Shown: positions 1-9,551 of the stretch, piece after piece
Position numbering within the stretch: position 1 is the first letter of the stretch
Layout of the letters: every line of letters starts with the position of its first letter
Assembly (NCBI GenBank): GCA_024811115.1
Contig: JAKOGH010001116.1
Coordinates: 124,001-188,000, forward strand
Source: Terana coerulea
Lineage: Eukaryota > Basidiomycota > Agaricomycetes > Polyporales > Phanerochaetaceae
Direction of reading: 5' to 3'
Length of the DNA: 64,000 nt
Program-made: the position numbers and the translations under genes
Notes under the pieces: model-generated
What the model saw: only the letters and a program-made list of their open reading frames with translations
What the model was told of the DNA's origin: nothing
Database searches by the model: none

Positions 1-46
1 AAGGTCTATGCCCAGCCCGACGCGAGCATTAATACCGCTGCGGTGA

Positions 47-505
47 TCATGAACCACCGTCGATGAGCGGCTGGGCATAGACACGGCAGAAAAGACAGGT
101 GATGTTGCTCGACCACCTGGTCATGTGGGAAGCGGGCGAGAGGAAGGGTTTGGCCCCTCTTCCCGATGGGATAGCGGGGAGAGGCAGCGGCGACCCGAAG
201 TGGCGAGCTTCAAGCATAGGGGCCGACGGCTCGACTGTCATATCGTCGAATGATGGGTAGTACTGTATGTTGAAGATGCCGAGCCCAATAATAGAGGACC
301 TTGGTGAGGCGGTGGTACGAAAGAACTCGGACGGCATTCCGAGTCCAAGGCCAACTGTGGCCCGGCTGTTATTGACAGCAGCATTGTCGCCACGGTCTGG
401 AAGTGGAGGTGAGTACTTGAGTGGATGCCAGACAGGGGTTATAGACAGCTTACCGGCACCGCGGACAACGGGAGAAGTCTGGAAGAAGTTGGAAGAGTAT
501 ACCAT
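47..505 (-). CDS. small Gly/Leu-repeat protein, paralogue 1 (3' end uncertain)
   Basis: I do not recognise this family. The ATG is at 505-503. Exon 1 (505-454) encodes MVYSSNFFQTSPVVRGA, and a 57-bp GTAAGC...CAG intron (453-397) leads to exon 2, which carries a unit with VGLGLGMPSEF followed by IIGLGIF. The layout, first-intron phase and N-terminus match the neighbour at 1459-1981 (MFANSSHFFTNSPVV, then VGLGLGLLSEL and VGLGIYV), so the two are tandem duplicates. The frame stays open to a stop at 49-47. A further partial unit (ARVGLGI) lies on the same strand at about 1-30 in another frame, so the real gene may splice on past the window edge. There is no obvious signal peptide, membrane segment or KR/KK processing site. 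Confidence 0.55.
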   Translation of the reverse strand: MVYSSNFFQTSPVVRGAGKLSITPVWHPLKYSPPLPDRGDNAAVNNSRATVGLGLGMPSEFFRTTASPRSSIIGLGIFNIQYYPSFDDMTVEPSAPMLEARHFGSPLPLPAIPSGRGAKPFLSPASHMTRWSSNITCLFCRVYAQPLIDGGS

Positions 506-613
506 GGTAAATAATAGACGAGGGATATTATCTTTGACCAGCAAAGATGTGTGTGCAGTTGGGGTGATGGACGTGTGCAATGCAGAAGTAGGGAAGTCTG
601 CATCGTGGTGTAG

Positions 614-622
614 GCTATTTAT
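614..622 (-). promoter_or_regulatory. TATA-like element of repeat-protein gene 1
   Basis: ATAAATAGC on the minus strand, about 110 bp upstream of the ATG at 505. The same nine bases occur about 115 bp upstream of the paralogue's ATG, which supports a shared core promoter. Confidence 0.5.
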
Positions 623-701
623 TCATTTCCTGGCATGGCACTTGAGTGATAATTAACGGATGACCGTTTCGAGACTCCAGGGCCCTGCTGCTGGCTGGAG
701 T

Positions 702-853
702 TTGCTTCCGCGAACAGGCGAGATCGGAAGCAAGATTCGAGTGAGGTGCGCTCTGGCGTACTGCACCTGCGATTATAATTCAGACCGCTTACTTGCAGCG
801 GAAGCAAACTGTCGACGAAAGTGCACTTTGCTTCCGCCGACAGTCTGCTTCCG
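702..853. promoter_or_regulatory. cluster of TTGCTTCCG/CGGAAGCAA motifs
   Basis: Four full copies in mixed orientation: TTGCTTCCG at 702-710, CGGAAGCAA at 725-733 and 799-807, and TTGCTTCCG at 828-836. A partial GCTTCCG lies at 847-853. They form inverted pairs 80-240 bp upstream of the TATA-like box of gene 1. The same motif pair recurs upstream of the paralogue. This is probably a transcription factor binding site array; the factor is unknown. Confidence 0.55.
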
Positions 854-1458
854 AGCCCGATCGTCGATCGTTTAGGTGATCGGTTGGCCAAGAGTCCGCG
901 GAACCAGACACCATGCTTCAGTGGTCTACATCAGTCTGTGGGTCCTCGTACCGATTGTCAACCTTCCGATATAACCTTCGCAGAAGAATGAGCGCGTAAT
1001 GGTACCGGTGCATCTACATACAATGGGTAGTAAGCTAGTGGATGAACCTAGACCAAATTTGCAGCTATATGTACCTCTGCGCATAAATACAATCATGAGT
1101 GGAGGTATGTAAATATCTATGTTTTGTACGCAAACCCCATACCCATGTGGTCTAGACCTAGAATCGCCCACCGCACATATGCCCATACGCATTCTCTGAT
1201 GCATTGCTGTGACAGGCACATATAAGTTCCGTAAGACTGTGCTGTACGAAAGCTTGCAGTCTTTCAAGTTCTCTTCATATTAAGTTAATGCGAACCTGAT
1301 CACACAACTAAGCTATGCACCAGCTTACCCCTATGACCCATGGCGGATAACTGGCCATTCAACCTCGCGCAGTAATGCGAGATGTTGATTTGGTTTTTTA
1401 TTGTCATACTCGAAAGGACCAGCCATATCGGATATATACAATCGTAGGGCTAGTGAGA
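854..1458. other. intergenic, nothing recognised
   Basis: No conserved coding signal, RNA gene or clear repeat was seen. The short open frames here show no family features. Confidence 0.5.
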
Positions 1459-1981
1459 TTAAGAAGACATCTCAAACATGTCCTCCTCAAGATACGAGGG
1501 ATCGATGTATATGCCCAGCCCGACCTTGACCATTGGCCCGACGCTCGTATGCAGAACATCTGACGCAAGGCCAAGACCGAGTCCATCCGTTGCTCTGCCT
1601 CCGGATATTTGTGAATCTAGATAGGGGCGATGCAGTCAATTTCGAGTGTGTATGTTCTAAGAGAATGAAACTTACGTTTATCAGCAGCAGGCGGTGTAGT
1701 TGGGGCCGATGAAGAAGGGGAAGGTGATGGTGTGAGGCCAGCCAGCACATCATCCTCTGTCGCTGGCACGACGTATATGCCCAGCCCGACATTCGTCATT
1801 GGTGCAACACTCGTATAGAGCTCTGACAGGAGTCCAAGTCCAAGGCCAACGGAGGGCTTGACAGCACCTAGTTATAGCGTGGTGAGTACACCATGTGGCA
1901 ATGTGGTGAAATGACGGAACACTTACCACCGTCGATGACCACGGGGGAGTTGGTGAAGAAGTGCGAAGAGTTGGCAAACAT
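1459..1981 (-). CDS. small Gly/Leu-repeat protein, paralogue 2
   Basis: Function unknown. Three exons: 1981-1927, 1867-1676 and 1598-1459, with introns of 59 and 77 bp having GTAAGT donors. They encode about 128 residues. The N-terminus MFANSSHFFTNSPVVIDGG is followed by two copies of a unit built from a GLGLGL segment, a TS-V-PM segment and a VGLGIY segment. Unit 1 (exon 2) has VGLGLGLLSELYTSVAPM and VGLGIYVVP. Unit 2 (exon 3) has GLGLGLASDVLHTSVGPM and VGLGIYIDP. The two units are separated by a Pro/Ser/Thr-rich linker of about 30 residues, and the C-terminus is acidic. Unit and exon boundaries coincide, so the gene probably grew by exon duplication. No secretion signal is visible. The acceptor at 1600-1599 was chosen for frame and for similarity to paralogue 1. 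Confidence 0.6.
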
Positions 1982-2095
1982 GGTGTGTGCAAAAGTCGAG
2001 AGTGGGTGTCTTTGCGCAGCAAAGTCAGGCAGAATATACGCAGGTTGTAGTGATGAGAAGTGGAGATTTGGATGCTACTATCGGCTGCGTAGCCA

Positions 2096-2104
2096 GCTAT
2101 TTAT
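2096..2104 (-). promoter_or_regulatory. TATA-like element of repeat-protein gene 2
   Basis: ATAAATAGC on the minus strand, about 115 bp upstream of the ATG at 1981. It is identical in sequence and nearly identical in spacing to the element of paralogue 1. Confidence 0.5.
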
Positions 2105-2187
2105 CTCCTTCCACACCTCCAGGCGGATGCGCCGTATAGGCGCGCCTGCCCTTTGCGCGCCTAGTACTTCCATCTGGTTCCGCGCGC

Positions 2188-2239
2188 CGGAAGCAACAAA
2201 TGCGAAAGCAAAGCGGATTCTAATCCGTCTTTGCTTCCG
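2188..2239. promoter_or_regulatory. inverted CGGAAGCAA/TTGCTTCCG pair
   Basis: CGGAAGCAA at 2188-2196 and TTGCTTCCG at 2231-2239, with a near match CGAAAGCAA at 2203-2211. They lie about 85-135 bp upstream of the TATA-like box of gene 2, mirroring the cluster in front of paralogue 1. Confidence 0.5.
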
Positions 2240-2636
2240 CCCTTGTCAAGTTGTCGTTGGTATGTAGCAAGTTGGTGGTCGGAGTCGGAGCGACGGATAG
2301 GAAGGCGTCCTGCAATAAGGTTTGATCGGAAGGGTAGCCCCTATATGGCAACTCTCTTAGAACACGATCACCGCTACCTATACGCATTGATAGCAAAGTG
2401 GCGGAGTGCCGAACGCAAGAACGGAAAGCAGAATTATGCATTATTAGCGGTGGTGAATTATCAATAGAGCTACAAATAAGAGTTTCTACAAAACGATCTA
2501 CGGTTCGTCTACGCGAAATATACACAGAATAACGCATTCGAATGTGCGAAGACTATGACTCACGAGGATTCAGGCCAAGAGAGCAGAGGGTATTATGTTG
2601 CAAACTAGTTGCCCGCGGATAGCGAGGATAACTCTC
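2240..2636. other. intergenic, nothing recognised
   Basis: Gap between the promoter of repeat gene 2 and the 3' end of the phosphatase gene. Nothing else seen. Confidence 0.5.
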
Positions 2637-4650
2637 TCAGAGCCAGTCGTCGTCGTCGTCATCGTCATCGTCATCATCAGGGTTGGGGCACTTGATGCTG
2701 AACAATCTGGCATGAATCCCAGAGTCAGAGTCGCCGAACTGCAGACGCCTTTGTCTTGATCCAGAGATTTCTTCGTCCTCGTCCTCATCTTCGCCCATTT
2801 TATCGTCGCCCTCATCACCGTCTTCGTCAAGGCCAACCAACTCCTGGTCTTGCCAACCACCTTCGCCCACCCTCGACGCCGTCCCATTGCTGAGCACCAG
2901 CGCCGTCAACCTCCGCCCATACAAGCAGCCCGTGTCGAGTCCCATGCTCCACCGCTTCACGTCTAAGCCGCGGCTCGCCGCATGGCCGTACACGACCGTC
3001 GCAGGATGGCACGGCAGAGTATAATGCTTCTCTTTCTTCCCCTTCAGCCCCGCGCCGTCTGCATCCGCATCCAAGGGCTGCTGCGCCGCTACGGCATCGA
3101 AACCACGACAGCTACCCATCTGCTTGTTCCACACGTCGCTCCACGGCGTGCCCACCTCGCCGTCGCGCGTCGGCTTGCCCTTCTTGGTGATGCTGCGCAT
3201 GTTGAGCACGACCCACGGGTCGCGGTTCTGCGGGATGTCGTGCAGGAGGGCGGACTCTTGCAGCTTGCGCAGGTCTTCAAGCGTACTGCGAGCTTGGGGC
3301 GGCGGTTGTGTGTGTGGTGCCAGTGAAGGAGTTCGGGAGGAGATGGCCGCTGTCCTGGATGGCGAGCAGGGGTTGGAACCTTGAACGCGCGAGGGCATTC
3401 TGGAGACCAGTAGGTGCCAGTTCATTCGGTGGATGAGCAAGTGGCTGCTTTGGATGCGTCGGCGGCAGCTTTGGATCGGAGGGAAGTAGGCCGCCGTGTA
3501 CTACGAAGAAGTGTAGATGGGGGACATGCATGACCAGCGGCAGGGACAGTAGGTAATCAGCTTGTGCCCGTGTCAAGTCCCTAATCGTTCGGCCATGTCA
3601 AGCTTGATTAAACTCTAGAAGTCCGTTATATGCGCACCTAGCCAACCAATAATGGTCTCCGAAGAGGATCCAGTCTTTTGCTCTCTTTCCCTTCCCTGGC
3701 GCAGGTATACGTCTCCACCAATCCTCTCTCCACGTTCCCACAGACCTCTTCCTCGCCACATCTGCGTACTCCTCAGGGTCAGCCCCTGTCTCCAGCCTCT
3801 CAATAGCCCATTCCGCTTCCAGCAGCTGCAAGAACTCGCGGCCGGTCGACACGCGCGGCGCACTGTCAGGTTCATCCTTGGACGAGAGCAGTCGTCCCAA
3901 AACCGGTATTGTGTTCAACACGCGGGAGGCTCGAGGAGTGATCGTGAGGCCCTCGAACCATTCCCTCCAGGCACGCCATTGCACGATGAACTGGTCATGG
4001 TTGCCGCGGACAGGGAAGATGGTCTCCTTACCGTTCACTTTGTGGTGGGTAGTGAGGAACTGAATGACGGATATGGAAGTGGCATGCTCCGACTTAGCGA
4101 GGAGGTCGCCTGCGAAGAAAATGGTGTCGCGTGACGGATTGTGTGACAGCTGATCAAGGATTTCACTACAGTAGAGATCCGTTAGTTGGCGTAATTCACT
4201 GGGAATGCACGCCGACGACCAGGGATGCGGGGTGAAAGTGAATGAGTTGATGAATGAAGCCTTTAGACTTACTGAAGAGACTCATTCATCCCATGCACAT
4301 CTCCCATGAATATAATCCGGTTGTGGGCTTCATCTAGGATAGAGTGAGTCTGTCAGTGGCTCAAACGCTCCAAGTCTAGAACGCACTGAGGTTCACGTCG
4401 TCCTGCGTCAGAACACGTGTGAACGGCTTCACTCTATCGAAGTCCGGAAACTCTAAACCGTGCGTGAGGAGGAGGTACTAAAGTCAAATCAGGAGTACTC
4501 ACCGAACTTCGGCTTCCGCCATTTCAGCTCGGAGCGACTGAAAAGGCCAAGGAGGAGAAATATAGCGACGAAAAGAGCAAGCGCAGCGTAGGAGACAAGG
4601 GCCGTTAGGGTCGGCCGCTCCCGTCTTTGACGTCTTGTCGACCAGCCCAT
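2637..4650 (-). CDS. PPN2-like metallo-dependent phosphatase, single-pass membrane
   Basis: Calcineurin-like phosphoesterase resembling the yeast vacuolar endopolyphosphatase Ppn2. The start is ATG 4650, followed by a basic stretch and one hydrophobic segment (about residues 17-36, VSYAALALFVAIFLLLGLF), as in a type II anchor. Metal-ligand motifs appear in family order: GDVHG (about 4300), GDLLAKSE, GNHD, VHGG and YGHAASRG, the last followed by GLDTGCLYG. The family sequence LHDIPQNRDPWVVLNMRS lies between VHGG and GHA. The C-terminus is extremely acidic and ends in a run of 11 Asp. At least three introns. Near 3281-3315 the frame changes without a usable intron, next to a CA dinucleotide run, so a repeat-length error or real frameshift is present. 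Other PPP-like phosphatases are possible, but the domain order favours PPN2. Confidence 0.8.
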
Positions 4651-5198
4651 GCTGGAGGCTTTAGTGGAATGCTCAACCTAATAGCGGTGAATACAGAAGA
4701 GGTATATGTTTCCGGCCGTGCGGAGGTTCGGAGGTGGTGGTGAAAAGGCAAGTTTGGATGAACCGAGGCTGTCCGGCGAGTGTCCGAGATAAAGCTGCTG
4801 AACTTGAACGAATGACGTTGGAAATGAACGGTCGACGGAAGTAGCGGAGCGCCGGTGTCGTCTATATTTAAACGTTGCTCCGAGGTTACAGAGGCGGTCG
4901 ACAGCAGAAAGGTCGTTCACGGCGGGGCTTGCAAGATGGGCGTGTGAATATCCATTCGCAAGGTTGTCTAGGAAGAAGGGGAACCGAACGAGGTTCGTGC
5001 TGCCTCCCGCCTCGAGACTGCCCCAGCGGTCGATCTCTCACCGCGGAGTTAGATCTAAATTATCTTATCTTATCTATCCGCAGCCTCAACGTTATCTTAT
5101 CTCCTTCTATGACTTCATGGTCAGATCTCCGACCTGAAAGCTCCCAAGAATCCAAGTAGACCATAGACCACACTCGCCTTCAGGCGAAAAAACGAATT
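4651..5198. other. divergent promoter region, phosphatase / cyclotransferase
   Basis: 548 bp between two divergent ATGs. It contains a TATA-like TCTATATTTAAA at about 4860 and the GATA-motif cluster described separately. No gene seen. Confidence 0.5.
5060..5102 (+). promoter_or_regulatory. cluster of five GATA-factor sites
   Basis: Three overlapping TTATCT units at 5060-5075 and two more at 5092-5102, all AGATAA on the opposite strand. They sit about 95-140 bp upstream of the cyclotransferase ATG. GATA sites of this form bind AreA/Nit2-type nitrogen regulators in fungi; control here is inferred. Confidence 0.45.
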
Positions 5199-6156
5199 AT
5201 GGAGGAGCAAGGGACTGCTACATTCACGGCATTCTTTTATGGGACCCTCCTGCACCCGTCGATCCTGCGCAAAGTCATAGGTCATGCTGGCGAGGGCCTG
5301 GAGATATGCCCGGCTCTCCTCCTTGTAAGTACGAATCTGCATACATACACCCCATATCATAACCTGCTTGTACTTTCGTCGAAATTAATTTGATGTTTAT
5401 AACGTTTTGACTCTGTCTCATCTTCGCAGGAGCATACGCGTCACAAAGTCCAGGTGAGTGTTCGGTCACACGCCGCCCGGTAGACATACGAGTCCAACGC
5501 CACAGAATAGCATGCAGACTATCCAGGAGTCTTGCCCTATGAAAAGACTCGCTGGCTTCTAAACATTACAGACGCAGAGCACGACCTTTCCCCCGAAGAC
5601 CGCACTGTCCGCGGGACTGTTGTCCGAGGACTGAATGTCAACGACGTCCGATTGCTGGACACCTTCGAAGGAGACGTAAGTGTGGGGTGAGATATAATAC
5701 ATCTAGGTTGTGTTGACAGTATCTACGTAGGAATATACTCGAGTCGAGGTTTCAGTACACCCTCTTGGCGCATTCACCTCTCTCGACTCCTCCTCCAAAG
5801 ACGCATCTATTGTTCCAGAAATCCCACCACCGTTGACCCCAGACTTCATTACATCAATTCAGACAACACATCCTGCAATCACTGCGCATACGTATGTCTG
5901 GTGCAAGCCCGTGACGGAGCTCAAGCCTGAGCTGTGGGACTTCACCGAGTTCGTGCGGGACAGCGCCTGGAAGTGGATCGGATCGCATCAGGAGGTTCTG
6001 GACAACGAGTATTACCTTGAGGTGGACAGGAGGAGGGAGATGGATGGGCACATCGTGCGCACGGAGATTGTCAGTCATGAAGGCAAAGATAGCAAGGAGG
6101 AGGAAGCCGAGAAGCAGGTTGTCGTTGACATTGAGGACAGCCCATGGAACGACTAG
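5199..6156 (+). CDS. gamma-glutamylcyclotransferase-like (AIG2/GGACT fold) protein
   Basis: Four exons: 5199-5324, 5430-5453, 5511-5675 and 5731-6156. They give about 246 residues in one continuous frame across splice junctions. The N-terminus has the family substrate loop (FFYGTLLHP, compare YGTL/YGSL). RHKV, ADYPGVLP and the core DTFEGDEYTRVEV follow, the last holding the expected catalytic Glu of the DxFEGxxY motif. The middle continues with a PAITAHTYVW strand and a C-terminal helix (DFTEFVRDSAWKWIG). The acidic tail ends DIEDSPWND. AIG2-like enzymes release 5-oxoproline from gamma-glutamyl compounds; the substrate cannot be told from sequence. The very short second exon (24 bp) is typical of this gene family in mushrooms. 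Confidence 0.85.
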
Positions 6157-6292
6157 CATGCTACTCGCACGTGAATAGATTGAATGTAGGATAGATGATT
6201 GAACGCCTAGACTAAAGCTTGATTTGCGGATCAGTAACGTTTTGCTCCAAGCCACTCGTCCAACGTATACCTGGCAGTTAACATAGTATGAA

Positions 6293-8359
6293 TCAGAGGA
6301 AAACCAAGACAGCTTCACTCCCTTTCAAGACGACCTTCCCTTTCTTCAGACCCTCAACAACCTCCTCGCCACTCGCCGTTCCATTTGTAAAACTTTGCCC
6401 CGCCCATACCACGCTATCCGTATTCTTCTCGTCGAGCCCGGGCGCAGTCATCCGCTTCACCTTCGCGGCAGCGCTCTCCCTCCTGCCCCCTTGCGCAACC
6501 ACCCGCTCAAGTCCACTTGCACCTGGCCTTCAGATTGCTCCGAGGTGATGTTGCGAACAGCGAGGTTAAGCAGGGCTAGACGGGCGGGGCCATCGTCGAC
6601 AGGCCGGGACGCGGCGTCCCAGATGGCGTAGGCGGCGATGTTCGGCTGGTCTGGCAGAGCGGGGAGGAGCGCGATGCGGGATTGGTTCGAGGGCCCGACA
6701 GCCTCGGTTACGAGGAGGTAGGCGACAAAGGAGGGAGATGCACGGGCAGCACCATAGCGATCTGAGGGGATCGGATACCAGAGGTCATACTACAATATCA
6801 AGGTCAAACATGCTCGTTCACGAAGTAAAAAGAATGGGTCCTACCCAAGAGAAGCCAGGGCTGGCAAGAATATCGTCAGTTACGTAGTGTTAACCTGTGT
6901 TCACATCACACACCTGTTTGCCTGATTACTACTCTGAAATACCAGCGTCGCGCCTTGATGCAGGTACATCCTTGAAATATTTAGTGCTGCTCCATATAGC
7001 ACCGCTGCATGCCATAAAGGTAAGCCTTCAGCAAAGCTGCAGATGATGCGAAAGGGCCCACTATCTGCCAACCACAGTGCCTGGCCAAACGTGTCCGTAA
7101 CGTTCTGCTTCCCAGAGCACGACACCGAGCTGAACTCGCCAACAACGAAGTCTTTCCCCCGGCTCTTCGCAGCAGCAATTTGTGGTTTCCAGAGGTCGAG
7201 ATAAGCGGTGATGTTTTGGTGATTGACTAAGTGGGGAGTGTGGCGATAGCGTTGCGTGTAGGGTCGCATGTGGAGTACTGGTACCTGCCTCTTGCTTAGC
7301 ATGAGGAAGTTGAAGTGGTTCATAGATCGGCTTACGTATGTTGGGCAAAGAGCTCCACGACTCCCGTGGTATCCACACCCTCGTTTATGATGTCGACTGT
7401 GGTCATTGAAGCAGACGGCGTCGGGTCGTCTGCAAAACCCCCAGCTTGGAAGATATGCTGAGGGAGCGAAAGATTCTTGGATAGCACAGCCGTCCATCCC
7501 TGGCACTGATTGTGAGCAAATGACGCAAGTTAAGCCATGGGAAGTCTAGCACTCACCAGGAATTGTGCAGTGTAATCCGAAGAGGACCACCCAGATGGTC
7601 GAGAACCACCAGCATAGTGGTCAGCCTCATTACCCACTGCGCCACTTGTGTGAGACAGCTCATGTCATGTGCTGCGTGTATGAGACGTACATTCGATAGC
7701 GCGTATGCGATCCCATCCAATGTATTTGATTGCAGCGGCGATCTCGTCTCTTGCAATAGCGATCGTGTTATTACCCATATTGACCGTCACTACGAATTTC
7801 GTTGAATCCGGAAACACGTCCAACGACTCGTACAGAGCAGGCCCAAAAGTGGTGCGATAGATTCCACCTGACTTTAAGACACAATTAATTAAGTCTCCTC
7901 AGTAACTTAGAATTTTATGCTTACTGAACTTTCTACTAAGGTGAGAGCGGGTGCGCTAGGCGAAAATATGGTGCTGTCACTGCGTAGAGTATGTATCAAC
8001 GAAAGGCAGGTGCGTAAAAACCGGAGATCCCCACATTGTAATTCCGCCTGGTCTTATATCCTACGGAAGACTATATCAGTGAGGGCAACCTTCGGGAACG
8101 CATTCACACTCACCGGGCCCACACCTGTGCGCTCAACGAGACGTTGCATCAACTCTTGCGTAAGAACATTCGGATTCGACTTGTTTCCTCCAAAGGCGGT
8201 GAGGTACGAGAATTCGATCGAAAATGCAGCAAGGCGTGGATCCAGGATTTGTGACGCATTAGCCGGAGGCGACGAAATGTTGGGTAGAACGACTGCTTGT
8301 GCTGCTATCGCGGACACTAAGCAGGCATACACCGTCACAAGTGACAACGAGCGCAGCAT
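6293..8359 (-). CDS. secreted glycoside hydrolase family 79 protein
   Basis: ATG at 8359 starts a signal peptide (MLRSLSLVTVYACLVSAIAA). GH79 features follow: FSIEFSYLTAFGG, a VGPDIRPGGIT block joined across the intron at about 8060-8110, and the acid/base block GNEADHYAGGSRPSGW (about 7560-7640). Then come VVELFAQHTYS, KDFVVGEFSS (the nucleophile Glu region) and the C-terminal beta-domain ending VKRMTAPG...VWAGQSF. GH79 members cleave beta-glucuronides from arabinogalactan or heparan-type chains outside the cell. At least eight exons, not all resolved. Around 6501-6510 the frame changes by one base with no intron (CTCAAG where one more C would restore the family sequence), so this is a consensus error or a recent mutation. 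Confidence 0.8.
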
Positions 8360-8820
8360 ATCCACAATGTTCCCAGTGCTGAAAATACTTCAAATGGGTG
8401 AGGTAAATGGAGGCCTTCTAGCGTACTAGTCGTCGCCGTTATATACGGCGTACGCTGATCACGAGAAGAGTGCGAGGATCCACCTGTGGAAGGGGGCGGT
8501 CCGGTGAAGTTTGGAAGCATGTGTTCCTGCCGGTCTTCGCAGTACATGTGTCCAGCCATTCAAAACCAAGTTCAAGTGACCAAATGGTCATGCAGCACTG
8601 GCATGACACTGTTCGAATATCTGAATCACCGTGATAACTGCGTTTCAACGAGCGTCGACTCACCCTACATATACCTCGCTGCTGAGTATACGCAACCTTT
8701 CCCTGATAATCCTCTCACTGGCAGGTAGGAGGTCCTTGACCAGGTCAAACCTGGGCGTGTCGAGCAGAAGAACATGACATTCCGCGACAGAGTCTGTAGG
8801 CGCCGGAAGCTGCAAAGCGA
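8360..8820. other. GH79 promoter region
   Basis: Intergenic between the GH79 start and the transposon. No gene or repeat recognised. Confidence 0.5.
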
Positions 8821-8828
8821 GCAGTGAT
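8821..8828. repeat. target site duplication, left copy
   Basis: GCAGTGAT directly abutting the left TIR; identical octamer at 9506-9513. Confidence 0.9.
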
Positions 8829-8861
8829 AGGCCCCCTGAATATGGGTTTAGATGTACGATC
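8829..8861 (+). repeat. left terminal inverted repeat
   Basis: 33 bp beginning AGGCCCCCTGAA and ending GTACGATC; exact reverse complement of 9473-9505. Confidence 0.95.
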
Positions 8862-9472
8862 CAAAATGACCCCTTTTAGGGGTTTTATGTCCTCAAGGTT
8901 TTGGGCCGTTTATGTCCGGCGCTTGATCGGGGTCCGTCATTTTGGCCGATTTATAGCCTTTTTCGGGTATAGGTTCCAGAAAATCGCAGAAATGACAGGA
9001 AAATGCCAAAATCGCTTGCGCTTCGCGCAAAGCCTCTCACACAACACACCATACCACAGGCTCCCAAAACAGAACGAGCCAGCAGGCTGGCAGCGACATT
9101 GAATGTTGAGCGACCATGGGCTGATGGGCGTGTGATGGATCGCACTGCAACGCGCCTTCGGGTTGCTTGCAGTCTCATTCACAGACGCACGGGGGTAACG
9201 AACTGGTAGTATCGGTTTGTTATCGGACTACGAAAGGCCACCTACGGACACACATATCTGTAAGCTCCAATTTGTGGTCGATAATAAATCGCTTATCGGT
9301 GCGAGGTTGGTCGTCGCATGGCCGAATTATGTCCGGCGCTGGATCGGACTCCGCCGTCCGGACACGGTCTATATCCTCGCACAAGATCGGACTTCCGGCC
9401 AAATTTTGCCCTTTATGTCCTCCAGCGGATCGGGGCTCGCGCCTTCGGCGCGACGATTTATGTCCGGCGCTT

Positions 9473-9505
9473 GATCGTACATCTAAACCCATATTCAGGG
9501 GGCCT
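9473..9505 (-). repeat. right terminal inverted repeat
   Basis: 33 bp, exact reverse complement of 8829-8861. It ends 46 bp before the mL40 start codon. Confidence 0.95.
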
Positions 9506-9513
9506 GCAGTGAT
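9506..9513. repeat. target site duplication, right copy
   Basis: GCAGTGAT directly abutting the right TIR; pairs with 8821-8828. Confidence 0.9.
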
Positions 9514-9551
9514 TTGCGGTAGTTGGTTCCCACGGCTCGTCGAACTCTACC

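Larger units (their letters stand above)
8829..9505. mobile_element. non-autonomous DNA transposon (hAT- or KDZ-type MITE)
   Basis: A 677-bp element bounded by perfect 33-bp terminal inverted repeats (8829-8861 and 9473-9505, beginning AGGCCCCCTGAATATGGG). It is flanked by an 8-bp direct duplication, GCAGTGAT, at 8821-8828 and 9506-9513. The interior has no transposase-like frame. It contains three same-strand copies of a 20-bp motif around TATGTCCGGCG and several GC-rich hairpins. An 8-bp duplication is characteristic of hAT and of the Kyakuja-Dileera-Zisupton group common in mushrooms; TIR sequence alone does not decide between them. The intact TIRs and duplication point to a young insertion. 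Confidence 0.9.

Noticed and set aside
1..2000. Mushroom cyclic-peptide (MSDIN-like), borosin or pheromone precursor for the GLGL genes
   Set aside because: No MSDIN leader, no methyltransferase fusion, no CaaX box and no KR/KK cleavage sites between units.
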